Below, in pieces: positions 12,701 to 23,300 of a DNA stretch of 64,000 nt. The stretch spans positions 34,229,375 through 34,293,374 of the forward strand of contig CAIIXF020000005.1 in assembly GCA_903813345.2 (NCBI GenBank). The letters are read 5' to 3'. The first letter of the stretch is position 1. Each line of letters begins with the position of its first letter. The DNA is from Owenia fusiformis. Its lineage: Eukaryota; Annelida; Polychaeta; Sabellida; Oweniidae. The notes under the pieces are model-generated. The model was not told where the DNA came from. It ran no database searches and worked only from the letters and a program-made list of their open reading frames with translations. A program made the translations under genes and the position numbers.

Positions 12701-15700
12701 TTAACTTAATAAGATAATGCGTGAAATCATTAAAAAATCAAATGATTTTAAGTACATGTATATCTAGCAATGTATAACAGTACTTCAAATCAAATAGTAA
12801 GAAATTATAATACCATTCAAATACACAGCTTAATTTGACAACATTTATGAGTATTCCTCACAAGTCTATTGCTAACTTGATATGGTAGCTATGACCAAAC
12901 TATCAATATAAGTGAAAGTATAACAAATACTTGAAATTCATATAATTATGTATTTTCTATACTTTGAATGATAAGCCTAGTGTTGTTGTTTGAAGAATAG
13001 GGACCAACTGGAACTGACGACTGCATATTTTTAGCTAATTAATTTTGACCATACTGTAAATAATTTTAAATGTTTTTATTAAGTATTGACAATAAATAAT
13101 TGGTTTTAGCAAACACATCAAGATAGCAATGAGTGTGGAAGGAATATAACTTAAAATTAACAAATCTAGATCTAAAATTGTCAAAACAAACATACATGCA
13201 ACATTAGTCACACCAATCAACACATTGGGAAATCTTAATTAATTCCTATTTTACTGATCTAATCATGCAAAAGAGTATCACACCGCAAAGAGTAAACTAC
13301 AGCTAAACCTATGTAGGTGGAATTCTTTTTGTACCTCAAAAGCAGTGTTCTACTCAGGAGGTGTTCTACATACAGAGGTGTTTCACTCACAGAGGTGTTC
13401 TACTTACAGAGGTGTTCCACTTTACAGGTTTTACTTTACATGATAAATATGATAAAGAAAGTGGCAAAAAGAGGGGAAATAATAGCTCGAGAATATGATA
13501 TTATACATTATGCTATTTAACATATTATATAGTGGTGTGAACAATACTGTAGGTCAGGAATTGGGACCATAGTGGTAATTTTTAATTTTTCTGGTAAAGG
13601 GGTATTACATGTGACAAAGTGGTACTACAAGTGGTAAAGTGATGTTAATCGGTACTTGGAGATAAGCATGTACATTTCACTTGTGGAAAATTGATTATAT
13701 TTATTCTTCCCACGACAAAGTTTAAATAAAAAATTTTAACACATCATTTAACAAATATGGTGAAATGGTTCAAAGCAAATAATTTACTTGTTTTCATAGT
13801 TTAGAAATGAAATGACTGTTAATAAACCATTGAGAGATTCACTTTGGAGTTGTGGTTAATGTACATATGTGTAAGTCTTGCTCTTGGATTAACTAATAGA
13901 ATTAAATTACATATTTCATTCCATTTACAACGCTTGTTTTTCACAAAATATAACAAGCAAACATCCATATTTGAGAGAATAATGTCATACGGTTTAAAAC
14001 AATTAATTAAGATCCCATTAATACTGAGGATGATTCCAGATTATATAATAGCATATAACATGTAAGGATAGAGATGGATTTCAGGTACAAAATAGGAGCA
14101 AACCTTTCCCCCCTCTCCTGATGAGTGGGTGATTTTACAGGTTCACCATGCCAACCAAAACAGGCTGAATCATCGCAAAATCATCTATCACAACCCATTC
14201 CTTCAATATAAACCTATTTTTTCATAATTTAAAAAAAATCTTCTGAGTATGTTTTGGCAGATTGACATTTTGAATTTGAATTACTTTTCAAAATGCCATT
14301 TAAAAGTGTAAATGGAATGACATTAAGAGATTAACTAACAACATGCAGTGCGCACCTCCCTACTATTTAGTCTTACAGAGCGCTCCACTTCAAATGCTAT
14401 CTGCACAGACCCTCCGCCCATATCTATGATCCCCACAGTGCGTTTACGATAATGAGGCTTTGAGGATGAGCCTTCATTGGGAAGCTCCATCTTTGATAAG
14501 GGTGTTCCGCTAACTGAAATATTCAAAATAACATGGTCATTTTTTATATTGAAACTGGATAACAGCAAAGCCAGATCCGACTGAACATCTTGTTAAAGCA
14601 CTGAAATTATATGGTATCTTTTTTGAAAGAATGTAAAATGTCACATGGAAAACTGGCAGTCTTTTTCAAATGGTTGGATATATGTATGGTTCAGCTACAG
14701 CCATTATGTATAGATCACTCCAAACTTTCTTCAATAGATCTTTCCGATAAATCTTATCATCTTTTGATAGATCAGAGAACTTTGATATATTGGCTAGCTT
14801 GATAATGTCATAGGTTCTATTTTTTAAAATTAGCAATAAGTTAATCTTTTTTTGCATGGTCCTATTTCTACCTGCAGCAAATGACGTCATCAATTTAGCC
14901 AATATATCATAATTTCTCTGATGTACCAAAAGGTGGCAGGATTAATCGTAACGATCTATTGGATCAATATACAGAAAGAGTCCAAGCATCAAGGAATAAA
15001 AGTCAACACTTAAAACTGCATGGGAATAAAAGCAATCTTCATACTTAAGAAAAAAACAAAACAAATTGATTTAATTTAGCAAAATTTTGATACATCTTAT
15101 GAATCTTATGTAGCAACAAGGCAAGCTATTTGAATAGACCAACAATTTATGCTGATTGACAAAGATTTTTACAATAAATCAAAATAACGCAAAATCAAAT
15201 CAATTACAGGGTAACAAAAGTGCAACATTTTTATGTTTGAGTTATCCTTAAATGAAGATTCTCCACATTGAAAAAATCTACTTTTCAGTAAGAATATAGT
15301 AAAGTTCAGAGAGTTCATTTAAAGCAGTAAGCTATACACCAACCTTCATCCTCATTGTGGTCGAATCTCCCAAGTGCAAAGTTCATTGCGATCCAAGCAT
15401 ACACGCCCTCCTGTTTCCCAGTTATGACCTCAACATGATTCTCACCGAACAGGAAGTCAAAATACATCGGAAGATCTACCCGTAGATCTGATAATATGGC
15501 AGTTTGTTGACTGAAAGGATAAGTGAAAAAGTTAATTTTGGAAGCCATGCAAATACAATAGTAACACTGCAGAACTTATCGTTGCCAATTTAATTTACTC
15601 CCCTAATGTTTACTGAACCTTAAAATTTGAATTACATTACTTTTAATAACGTCTTCAAAACAACATTAGTGAATGGTCTTATATTTGTCATTGTTTCTAT

Positions 15701-18700
15701 ATTATACTGATGGCTCATTTTTACACACTCTGTGTGGCACAATTAGCCAAGGCCTCAATGAAGATTTACAGAAAAGTGAATAATTCTAAAGACTTTATTA
15801 GATGGTTTTCATAGTTTACTAGAATTGCAGCTTACTCTCATGGAAATAACAATGATAATTGACCCTGCCCTAGCTCTTAAAATGTTGCCCCTTGCTCTAA
15901 TCTCTAAATAGCATATATACACACCTTTCAGTGAGCATCCTCATTCCAGCGGTGGCTAATATATACAAAGGTGTCTCCTTGTGTTTGGAGGAGGGAATGT
16001 GGTCAGCAGCATACTTAAGTAGTGGTCGAATATATTCACTAGCCTCACTTGCTTTATCTCCATAAGTGGATAAACCTTGAATGAATAATTCAGCAAAATT
16101 GCATCAATAAAAACAATCTATCATATATGTACATGTATTTCTATCTGGTATTTCTTGTACATGTATTTTGAAATAGCTGCAGCATTAAAGAAGAGAATAA
16201 TCAAGAATTTCACCAATGCAATATTTAAAAGAATGGGTTAATCAATCAGTTGCATTCCCAACATAAAAATCTAATTTTTACAAAACATCCATATTAACAA
16301 ACCTGGTTCAATCTTTTTTGAGACAGGTTTCAGATCTTTGTCAATCATCTGTTCGATTTGTAGTAGCTCGTTTGAATTTCCCGAATGTTTGGGCCAAACG
16401 TAGACATAGACCCGGCTACCACTACTACCACAGTCAATCACGACACCATAATGTAGATCCATATCATTGACATCTGTTGGTTCTGTGATTGATAACTTCT
16501 TCCGAGGGACCCTCAGATGTCTTGGACTTGCATCAGCCGTGTTGATTTCATTTTGAATACGACGTGTTTCAATGACAGTCACGACTATGATGCAAAGAAG
16601 TGCAATACTTATGACACAAGTGGCCAGAACCTTTGATGACCCCCAGTTGATATGTGGGGCACAACTCAGCTGCCATCCACGGCAACTCAGACTGATTCTG
16701 AAAAAAGGTTAGTAAAAGTTTAGACATGTTTTTGATGGTCGGATGTGAATTAATATTGTATTATGGATTGCCATGTTTTATCATATTTCATCAATTTCTT
16801 GAAAAAAGGTAAGTAAAAGTTTAGACATATTTTTGATGGTCTGATGTGAATTAAAATTATATCATGAATTGCCATGTTTTATCATGTTTCATTAATTTCT
16901 TGCTACAGTGTACCACAATTGTGCTCAAGAGGCTATACTAGGTATGTATATATAAGCATCTATATTCTGTATATCTATGAAGTATATCTTATGATGAGAA
17001 ATATTCAAAATTTGCCTCATAAAAGTTCATAGCCAAAAAGAACTCTGGAGGCCAAATAAAGTCTAAAGTGTGCTCATAATTAAAAATTAACGAGGTACTG
17101 CTCTATAATTACTGCCTTTAGCTGAAAAATTACAGGCCATTAATATTATTACAGAAAAGTATGCAATAGTGTGCAAATTAAAACATCTTTAAATCATAAT
17201 TTTAACATAACCTACACCATATATTCTGGATTAGTCAAATGTTTGATACATTGCAAATGGTCAAAGGTACATGTAATTTGAAATGTATACCAATAAAATA
17301 TTCTGTAATAAATAAGTTCAATATCAGTTTAAAACTTTATTTAGGTTAGAACACAAACAAACAAAATCAAGATAACTTTATCTTAATGTAATATACAGTA
17401 AACCAAGTAACAATTGTTAGCATACATTGCAAAAGGAATGAACTTAATTATATCTAATCTAGCGATCTTCTAATTTTGTGCATTAAAGCAATATAAAGCA
17501 TGTTAGAAATATGCTCAGATATAAGATACACAAATTCTTAGCAAATTGACAACACTTGTGTTCAAAAAATCTGTTCCAAATATGCAAAATGAGACAAACC
17601 TTTATCAGTCAAGAATAAATCATTGGGGAGGGGTTTTGTCAATTTTTAGACCCAGAACATATTTAAGATTAGATGGATGTTTGTTTCAGTGATTTCAAGT
17701 CAAAGATCATCTGTAGGTGTCTAGTTGAAAAATCAAATCTGGGAAACAAACATGAACATATCTTTTTCATTTTTTGACACAATAATATTTACATATGTTT
17801 TTAGCATGACTCTGGAGGTATAAATGAGATCTGGACTAGTGGACGTATTAGATCTTTTTAATTTTTTTATAAAATGATGTTAAATTTTTTGTCCGCTGTG
17901 ACGGAGCAGTTTCAAAGGTGAAATACTTTTATCAGTTCATCTCTCAGAATACTTGTCATAGTTTAGTAGAGCTCGACATGTTCGCTCCTCTAAAGTGCAG
18001 TTGAAAAAGATATGATATAAAGTCGGAGACATTAAGGTGCTATGGAAGTTAACAGGAAATGACAAAACAGGAAGTGACAATTTTTTTTGCATTTTTAGAC
18101 ATTTTTTGAACAAAGATAACAGAGTTCTGGTTTGACCTCCAGTCAATTTAACTATTCCCACATATCATTTACATGACCAGGATCACAATGTGCATGGTCA
18201 GAATGACCCTAAACATGATGAAATAACCTTTTTAGCCCTTTGAACAGAACTGAACAGAATCTTTTGAATTTTTCAGAAAATGTGCCCAATATAATGCTCT
18301 AACTGATACAATCTTTGAAATTTTAGAAAATTGTCTTAAACAAAAATGGCGGTCATAAAAAGAAAAATAGATCGCTTTTCAAATCAGTTTTTTCATAATT
18401 TTTCTTTTTCTATGAATGATATCAAATTTTCAAAGATTGTATCATTTAGAGCAATAAATTGGGCACATTTTCTGAAAAATTCGAAAGATTCTGTTCAGCG
18501 ACCTTTCCTATCTCCTTCTTTTAGCTATTTTTCAGTCACATTTTCAGAGGGCTGAAAAGGTTATTTCATCATGTTTAGGGTCATTCTGACCGTGAACATT
18601 GTGATCCTGGACATGTAGATGGTATTTGGAACTAGTTGAATTGACTGGAGGTCAAAATAGAACTTTGTTATCTTTGTTCAAAAAATGTCTAAAAATGCAA

Positions 18701-20009
18701 AAAAATTGTCACTTCCTGTTTTGTCATTTCCTGTTAACTTCCATAGCACCTTAATAAACCTCAACCATCAAAAGTTGTCACAATGAGCTAAATTCTAAGT
18801 TTCAGTCTAAGTAGCACAATAAATGAATCCAAAGCTTCATACCTGCAAATGATGGATAAATTCCTACCAAATCGAACAAATGTTTTCATGGACCGCCATG
18901 TTTGTGATCCAAGGAGGATTGACTCCCAGAATGCAACATCAGTTAAGGTCTCATGGAAGTTAACAGGAAATGACAAAACAAAAAATGACAAAGCCATGCT
19001 GGATTTTGAAAATTTTTTGAACCAAGATAACAGAGTTCTGTTTGGACCTCCAGTCAGTTTAACTAGTTCCACATATCATTTACATGACCGGGAACACAGT
19101 TGAAATGGTCAGAATGACCATAAACATGATAGAATAACCTTTTCAGCCCTCTGAAAATGTGACTAAAAAATAGCTAAGAGTAGGTGCTCAGGAAAGGTCA
19201 CTGAACAGAATATTTTGACTTTTTCAGAAAATGTGCCCAATATATTGCTCTAAATGATACAATTCAAAAAAATTTGATATCATTCTTAGAAAAAGAAAAA
19301 ATTGAAAAATACTGAATTGAAAATCGATCTATTTTCCTTTTTACTACAGCCATTATTGTTTCAGACGATTTTTTAAAATTTCAAAGATTGTGTCATTTAG
19401 AGCAATAAATTGGACACATTTTCTGAAAAAATCAAAAGATTCTGTTCATTGACCTTTCCTGAGCACCTACTTTTAGCTATTTTTCAGTCACATTTTCAGA
19501 GGGCTATAAAGGTTATTTTATCATGTTTATGGTCATTCTGACCATTTCAATTGTGTTCCTGGTCATGTAAATGATATTTGGAACTAGTTAAACTGACTGG
19601 AGGTCCAAACAGAACTCTGTTATCTTGGTTCAAAAAATTTTCAAAATCCAGCATGGCTTTGTCATTTTTTGTTTTGTCATTTCCTGTTAACTTCCATGAG
19701 ACCTTAACCTTATTTACTCGTGACAGGTTTCAAAATGGCGGAACAGCATTTTGAAAGCTGGCATGTGTCATGTTGCATTCTTGGAGACAATCCTCCTTGT
19801 GGCGTAATCAGGCTCCAAAATCACCTCAACATTTGAAGAGTCGGCATAACATGTGAATATCACTTCAAATTTTTAAATTCCTATTTGTCATTATGGACAC
19901 AAATTCCACTTTATTTGTATGTTCCAGGACGGAGAAAATAGTGCACTCAATTCACTGAGTGACAGAAATTAAAATATCTGTAGAGTCTACATTGAACTTA
20001 CCTGGCCAT
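6711..20009 (-). CDS. ENTPD4/7-like: ENTPD4/ENTPD7-like endomembrane apyrase (nucleoside di/triphosphatase), 11 exons
   Basis: Coding exons in transcript order: 20009-20002, 16697-16303, 16075-15925, 15510-15344, 14513-14356, 12476-12295, 11506-11200, 10119-10037, 9466-9305, 8090-7956, 6960-6711; total 1998 nt, 665 residues. All junctions are GT-AG and keep frame. Exon 1 carries only the start codon plus five bases, giving MARISLSC, close to the start of vertebrate ENTPD4. Visible: N-terminal membrane anchor about 27-46; ACR1 DCGSSGSR at 91-98; ACR2 ATAGMR at 175-180; ACR3 GKQEGVYAW at 216-224; ACR4 IIDMGGGSVQ at 269-278; ACR5 SEFYGFSEFWY at 424-434; C-terminal anchor about 607-624 followed by a basic IRRMRK stop-transfer. 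The family hydrolyses nucleoside di- and triphosphates in the lumen of Golgi, lysosomal or endosomal membranes. Two anchors and the ENTPD4-like start argue against cell-surface ENTPD1-3. I cannot separate ENTPD4 from ENTPD7 by eye; the gene may be co-orthologous to both. Confidence 0.93.
8325..8495. repeat. Dispersed GGTGTTCACTA-type repeat, copy B
   Basis: In intron 9 of the apyrase gene. Carries AGAGTGTTCACTAGAGAG, AGGTGTTCACTAGAGAG and AGGTGTTCACTAAGACAG in tandem, a degenerate unit of about 20 bp. Confidence 0.6.
9449..9588 (-). repeat. Four tandem 35-bp units that duplicate the exon-9 splice acceptor
   Basis: Units at 9449-9483, 9484-9518, 9519-9553 and 9554-9588. In transcript sense each holds the intron end, the AG and the first 16-18 exon bases (ATACCAGTGTTTTAAG). 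The acceptor nearest the exon (TTTCAG) fits the reading frame. Two upstream units keep TTTTAG; the outermost has lost its AG. Use of an upstream AG would add 35 bases and shift frame. Confidence 0.85.
10122..10731. mobile_element. TIR element rich in TTCGTAA motifs, abutting apyrase exon 8
   Basis: The ends GGGGGTCATTAACAGAA and TTCTGTTAATGACCCCC are perfect inverted repeats. The interior repeats TTCGTAACTTT and its complement AAAGTTACGAA many times on both strands. The left end lies one base beyond the acceptor AG of exon 8 (minus strand), so the element supplies the C-run upstream of the splice site. Confidence 0.85.
10915..11065. repeat. Degenerate tandem repeat of about 20 bp
   Basis: Repeated TTCATTGGTAATC units with TATCT(T)ATT linkers in apyrase intron 7. 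Local slippage repeat. Confidence 0.6.
13305..13440. repeat. Dispersed GGTGTTCACTA-type repeat, copy C
   Basis: In apyrase intron 5. Units here read GAGGTGTTCTACTTACA and GAGGTGTTCCACTTTACA, ending in a GTTTTACTTTACA stretch. Confidence 0.6.
16700..16900. repeat. 101-bp tandem duplication beside apyrase exon 2
   Basis: Two copies starting GAAAAAAGGT and sharing GTAAAAGTTTAGACAT, TTTTTGATGGTC and GCCATGTTTTATCAT. The proximal copy makes up the last about 100 bases of intron 1 before the exon-2 acceptor. Confidence 0.75.
18036..18750. mobile_element. piggyBac-like foldback element 1
   Basis: Near-palindrome with arms of about 330 bp, ends GGTGCTATGGAAGTTAAC and its complement, flanked on both sides by TTAA (18032-18035 and 18751-18754), the piggyBac target site. 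No transposase. It lies in apyrase intron 1. Confidence 0.78.
18947..19703. mobile_element. piggyBac-like foldback element 2
   Basis: Second copy of the family, ends GGTCTCATGGAAGTTAAC and complement, flanked by TTAA at 18943-18946 and 19704-19707. The flanking DNA is itself inverted: AAGGAGGATTGACTCCC near 18911 and its near-complement near 19785, so this insert sits inside an older palindrome. Confidence 0.78.
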
Positions 20010-20388
20010 ATATTGGTATAATCTAAAACCCTTTATCCATTCCCAGTACCCCGTTCAACTCATTGGGGTTTAAAAATTATATCTCCAACATTTTCTAGGA
20101 TTTTAACTCAACAGTTTAGACAGTATGGTCGGAATAAAGAGAAATTATAGAAATTTGACGTGGAATATTTTGAAACGGAAGTGCGACTGATTGTAGTTCC
20201 TAACACAATTACGACAATTTATTTCTTTATTTTTAAGTATTTATTCATTTTACATGCATAAGTATAAAGGCACAAAGATGATCAATACGTATTTCCCTAC
20301 TCATTATTTATAATAGGTCATAAACGTTCTAAATTATAAAAGAAACCTTTGATCAATGTCGTAAATCATCAAGTCAATCGTCAGAAAA
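20010..20388. promoter_or_regulatory. Divergent promoter shared by the ENTPD-like and SEC20 genes
   Basis: Only 379 bp lie between the two start codons, which point away from each other. Both 5' UTRs and the core promoter must lie here unless further non-coding exons exist. Seen in the sequence: TGACGTGG at 20156-20163, which equals the core of the UPR element recognised by XBP1/ATF6-type bZIP factors, and ACGGAAGTG at 20175-20183, an ETS/GABP-like core common in bidirectional housekeeping promoters. There is no clear TATA box placed for either gene. Motif function is inference from short matches. Confidence 0.6.
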
Positions 20389-23300
20389 ATGGAGACCGGG
20401 CCGGTGAAATTATGTGTCCAAGAAATCATCAAATTAGACCTTCAGATACTTGCATTGATACAGGTTTGTAGTTCCTCCAATTAAGTTTTATCTCTAAAAC
20501 GCTTTTATGACCATGTGACTCTTATAACGTCTCTTCAATCATCACAAAAGAGATCAAGATGCTGGAAAAATATCTGTACTCCAAAAAGTTGTGTACAGAG
20601 AGTGTGGGGGGGGGGGGAAGGGGGCACGGACCTCTGCCAGATTACCTCTTCTTGGTGTCTAGGCTCTATATATATACTCATTTATCCTTTGAGCCAATAC
20701 CAATGGGGGCTGGATCTAGCTCCGGATCTGTTGGGGGGGGGGGGGCTGTATTTCCTTTCAGGAAAACTCTACTGTCTTTTTTAGTTTATCGCATCCTACG
20801 ACCCCTTTAGATTGTGGTCGTAGGCCCGGATCATTAGTAAGCCTGTGTTTCTACAATGTCGGAGAATGAACTATGCATTGCACAGATAAATGACCTACCT
20901 CGATACATTCCTGAGTATTTTAGAATTCTTTTCATATAGTTGAATCGCAAATTGTATGGGTTTATCAGCAGAACGAAGATATTTTCGTTTTTGATAGCAA
21001 TATTTGCGTGTAATATTTAACTTATTTCAACCGTCAAATTCCTCCATTCAGTTCCCGGCATGCACCAGTCATAAGGTATGAGTACCGTAATCCAACACCA
21101 AATTCGAAAATTCATAACAATACTTTGCACATATGGCGTTCGTGACCAACTATAAAACGCTTACCCCCCATAGTGTTATATATCAAAATGTACCTGTTCA
21201 TATAGGGGTTCGATTGATCTACATCAAATTATAGGGAGTCAGGTTACTTTTTGAGATATCAGCGTCCATTTATTGTGACTCGCGTTTGCTACCACTTCCT
21301 CAATTCTGATATGATGGGCAAACGCGTAGTAAACATGCTCACGTCGGAACTATTTTTGACCTACATCGCTATTTTCGTAATTCAATTGAAAGTTGACCTC
21401 CTCCTCTTTATTTTGATACCAAATAGTGGCATACTAGGTACCCTAGAAGCCAACTATGGCGTTATTTAGAACAAAACCACAAGTTTTTAAATGGACTATA
21501 TAGGGGTCATACCTTTTGGCGGATGGATATGGAACCTCATACCTTAATGTGTTATGACATCACACTGATTTTTGTCTCTGCAACTTTTTTTGGCAGAAAA
21601 TATCATTTCTAGTTCAAAAATGCATAAAAACGTCGGAACTGGCTGAATATGTGAAAAATTTATCCATTTAGGCTAGAAAGGGTTAATTTGCCCTACCCCA
21701 AATACGTCTAAATATGCTGGTCTAACTTTGCCATTGTGACGTCACTCGCGTTTGCTACCACTTCCTCAATTCTGATATGATGGGCAAACGCGTAGTAAAC
21801 ATGCTCACGTCGGAACTATTTTTGACCTACATCGCTATTTTCGTAATTCAATTGAAAGTTGAACTCCTCCTCTTTATTTTGATACCAAATAGTGGCATAC
21901 TAGGTACCCTAGAAGCCAACTATGGCGTTATTTAGAACAAAACCACAAGTTTTTAAATGGACTATATAGGGGTCATACCTTTTGGCGGATGGATATGGAA
22001 CCTCATACCTTAATGTGTTATGACATCACACTGATTTTTGTCTCTGCAACTTTTTTTGGCAGAAAATATCATTTCTAGTTCAAAAATGCATAAAAACGTC
22101 GGAACTGGCTGAATATGTGAAAAATTTATCCATTTAGGCTAGAAAGGGTTAATTTGCCCTACCCCAAATACGTCTAAATATGCTGGTCTAACTTTGCCAT
22201 TGTGACGTCACAAATCTAACCTGACTATCTCTGAGTTTATTGAAGAAAATGATACGTCTGACAAACAGCTTTCATTCCCTATATGGCACACCTTCTACTA
22301 AGAGTTGCATCATTGACTAAATCTAAGACAAAGGCCCTGTGTCCCGAGGATTTTGACTGAAATTTGGCCATTTTCGCCCAAATCTAACTAAATTGCAGTT
22401 TCCCTCACACCTGTATTTTGAAATAAATATTGCTACAATGTAGCAGTTTAAAAATCACACATGCTTACTGTTTCTGTGTATCTAGCCTGTAAAAATGAAA
22501 AATCGCTACATTGTAGCAATTTCACTGAGATATGGGCCCTGAAAATCATGTAATTTTAGCAAAAAATGAAGAAATAACCTGCAATTTTGACGGAATTTCA
22601 GAGGGCTTTCTTTCATTCCAGACCCTCCACGGGCCTCTTATGACCATTCTTATACTCACAGAATGGTTGAAAGTGATTTCAAATCATTGTTTGCCCTACG
22701 CAGAACGAAAAAATCGATTCTGTTCTCAAATTCTGCTAGAATATTGGTCTCTGGCCAACTAGCAGACAATTTTAGGCCTCATATTAAGGTATGAGTACCG
22801 TAATCCAACACCAAATTCGAAAATTCATAACAATACTTTGCACATATGGCGTTCGTGACCAACTATAAAACGCTTACCCCCATAGTGTTATATATCAAAA
22901 TGTACCTGTTCATATAGGGGTTCGATTGATCTACATCAAATTATAGGGAGTCAGGTTACTTTTTGAGATATCAGCGTCCATTTATTGTGACTCGCGTTTG
23001 CTACCACTTCCTCAATTCTGATATGATGGGCAAACGCGTAGTAAACATGCTCACGTCGGAACTATTTTTGACCTACATCGCTATTTTCGTAATTCAATTG
23101 AAAGTTGAACTCCTCCTCTTTATTTTGATACCAAATAGTGGCATACTAGGTACCCTAGAAGCCAACTATGGCGTTATTTAGAACAAAACCACAAGTTTTT
23201 AAATGGACTATATAGGGGTCATACCTTTTGGCGGATGGATATGGAACCTCATACCATAAGGGAAATCCCTGGGGAATTCCCCTTCCGACATTTTGAAAAT

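Noticed and set aside
18788-19103. Facing open frames of 84-94 codons in apyrase intron 1
   Set aside because: Lie within a foldback transposon and are complementary to each other.
21251-23181. Two near-identical 72-codon frames (starting MRYQRPFIV)
   Set aside because: They are copies of a repeat within the MULE-type element, begin at a non-ATG codon and match no family I know.
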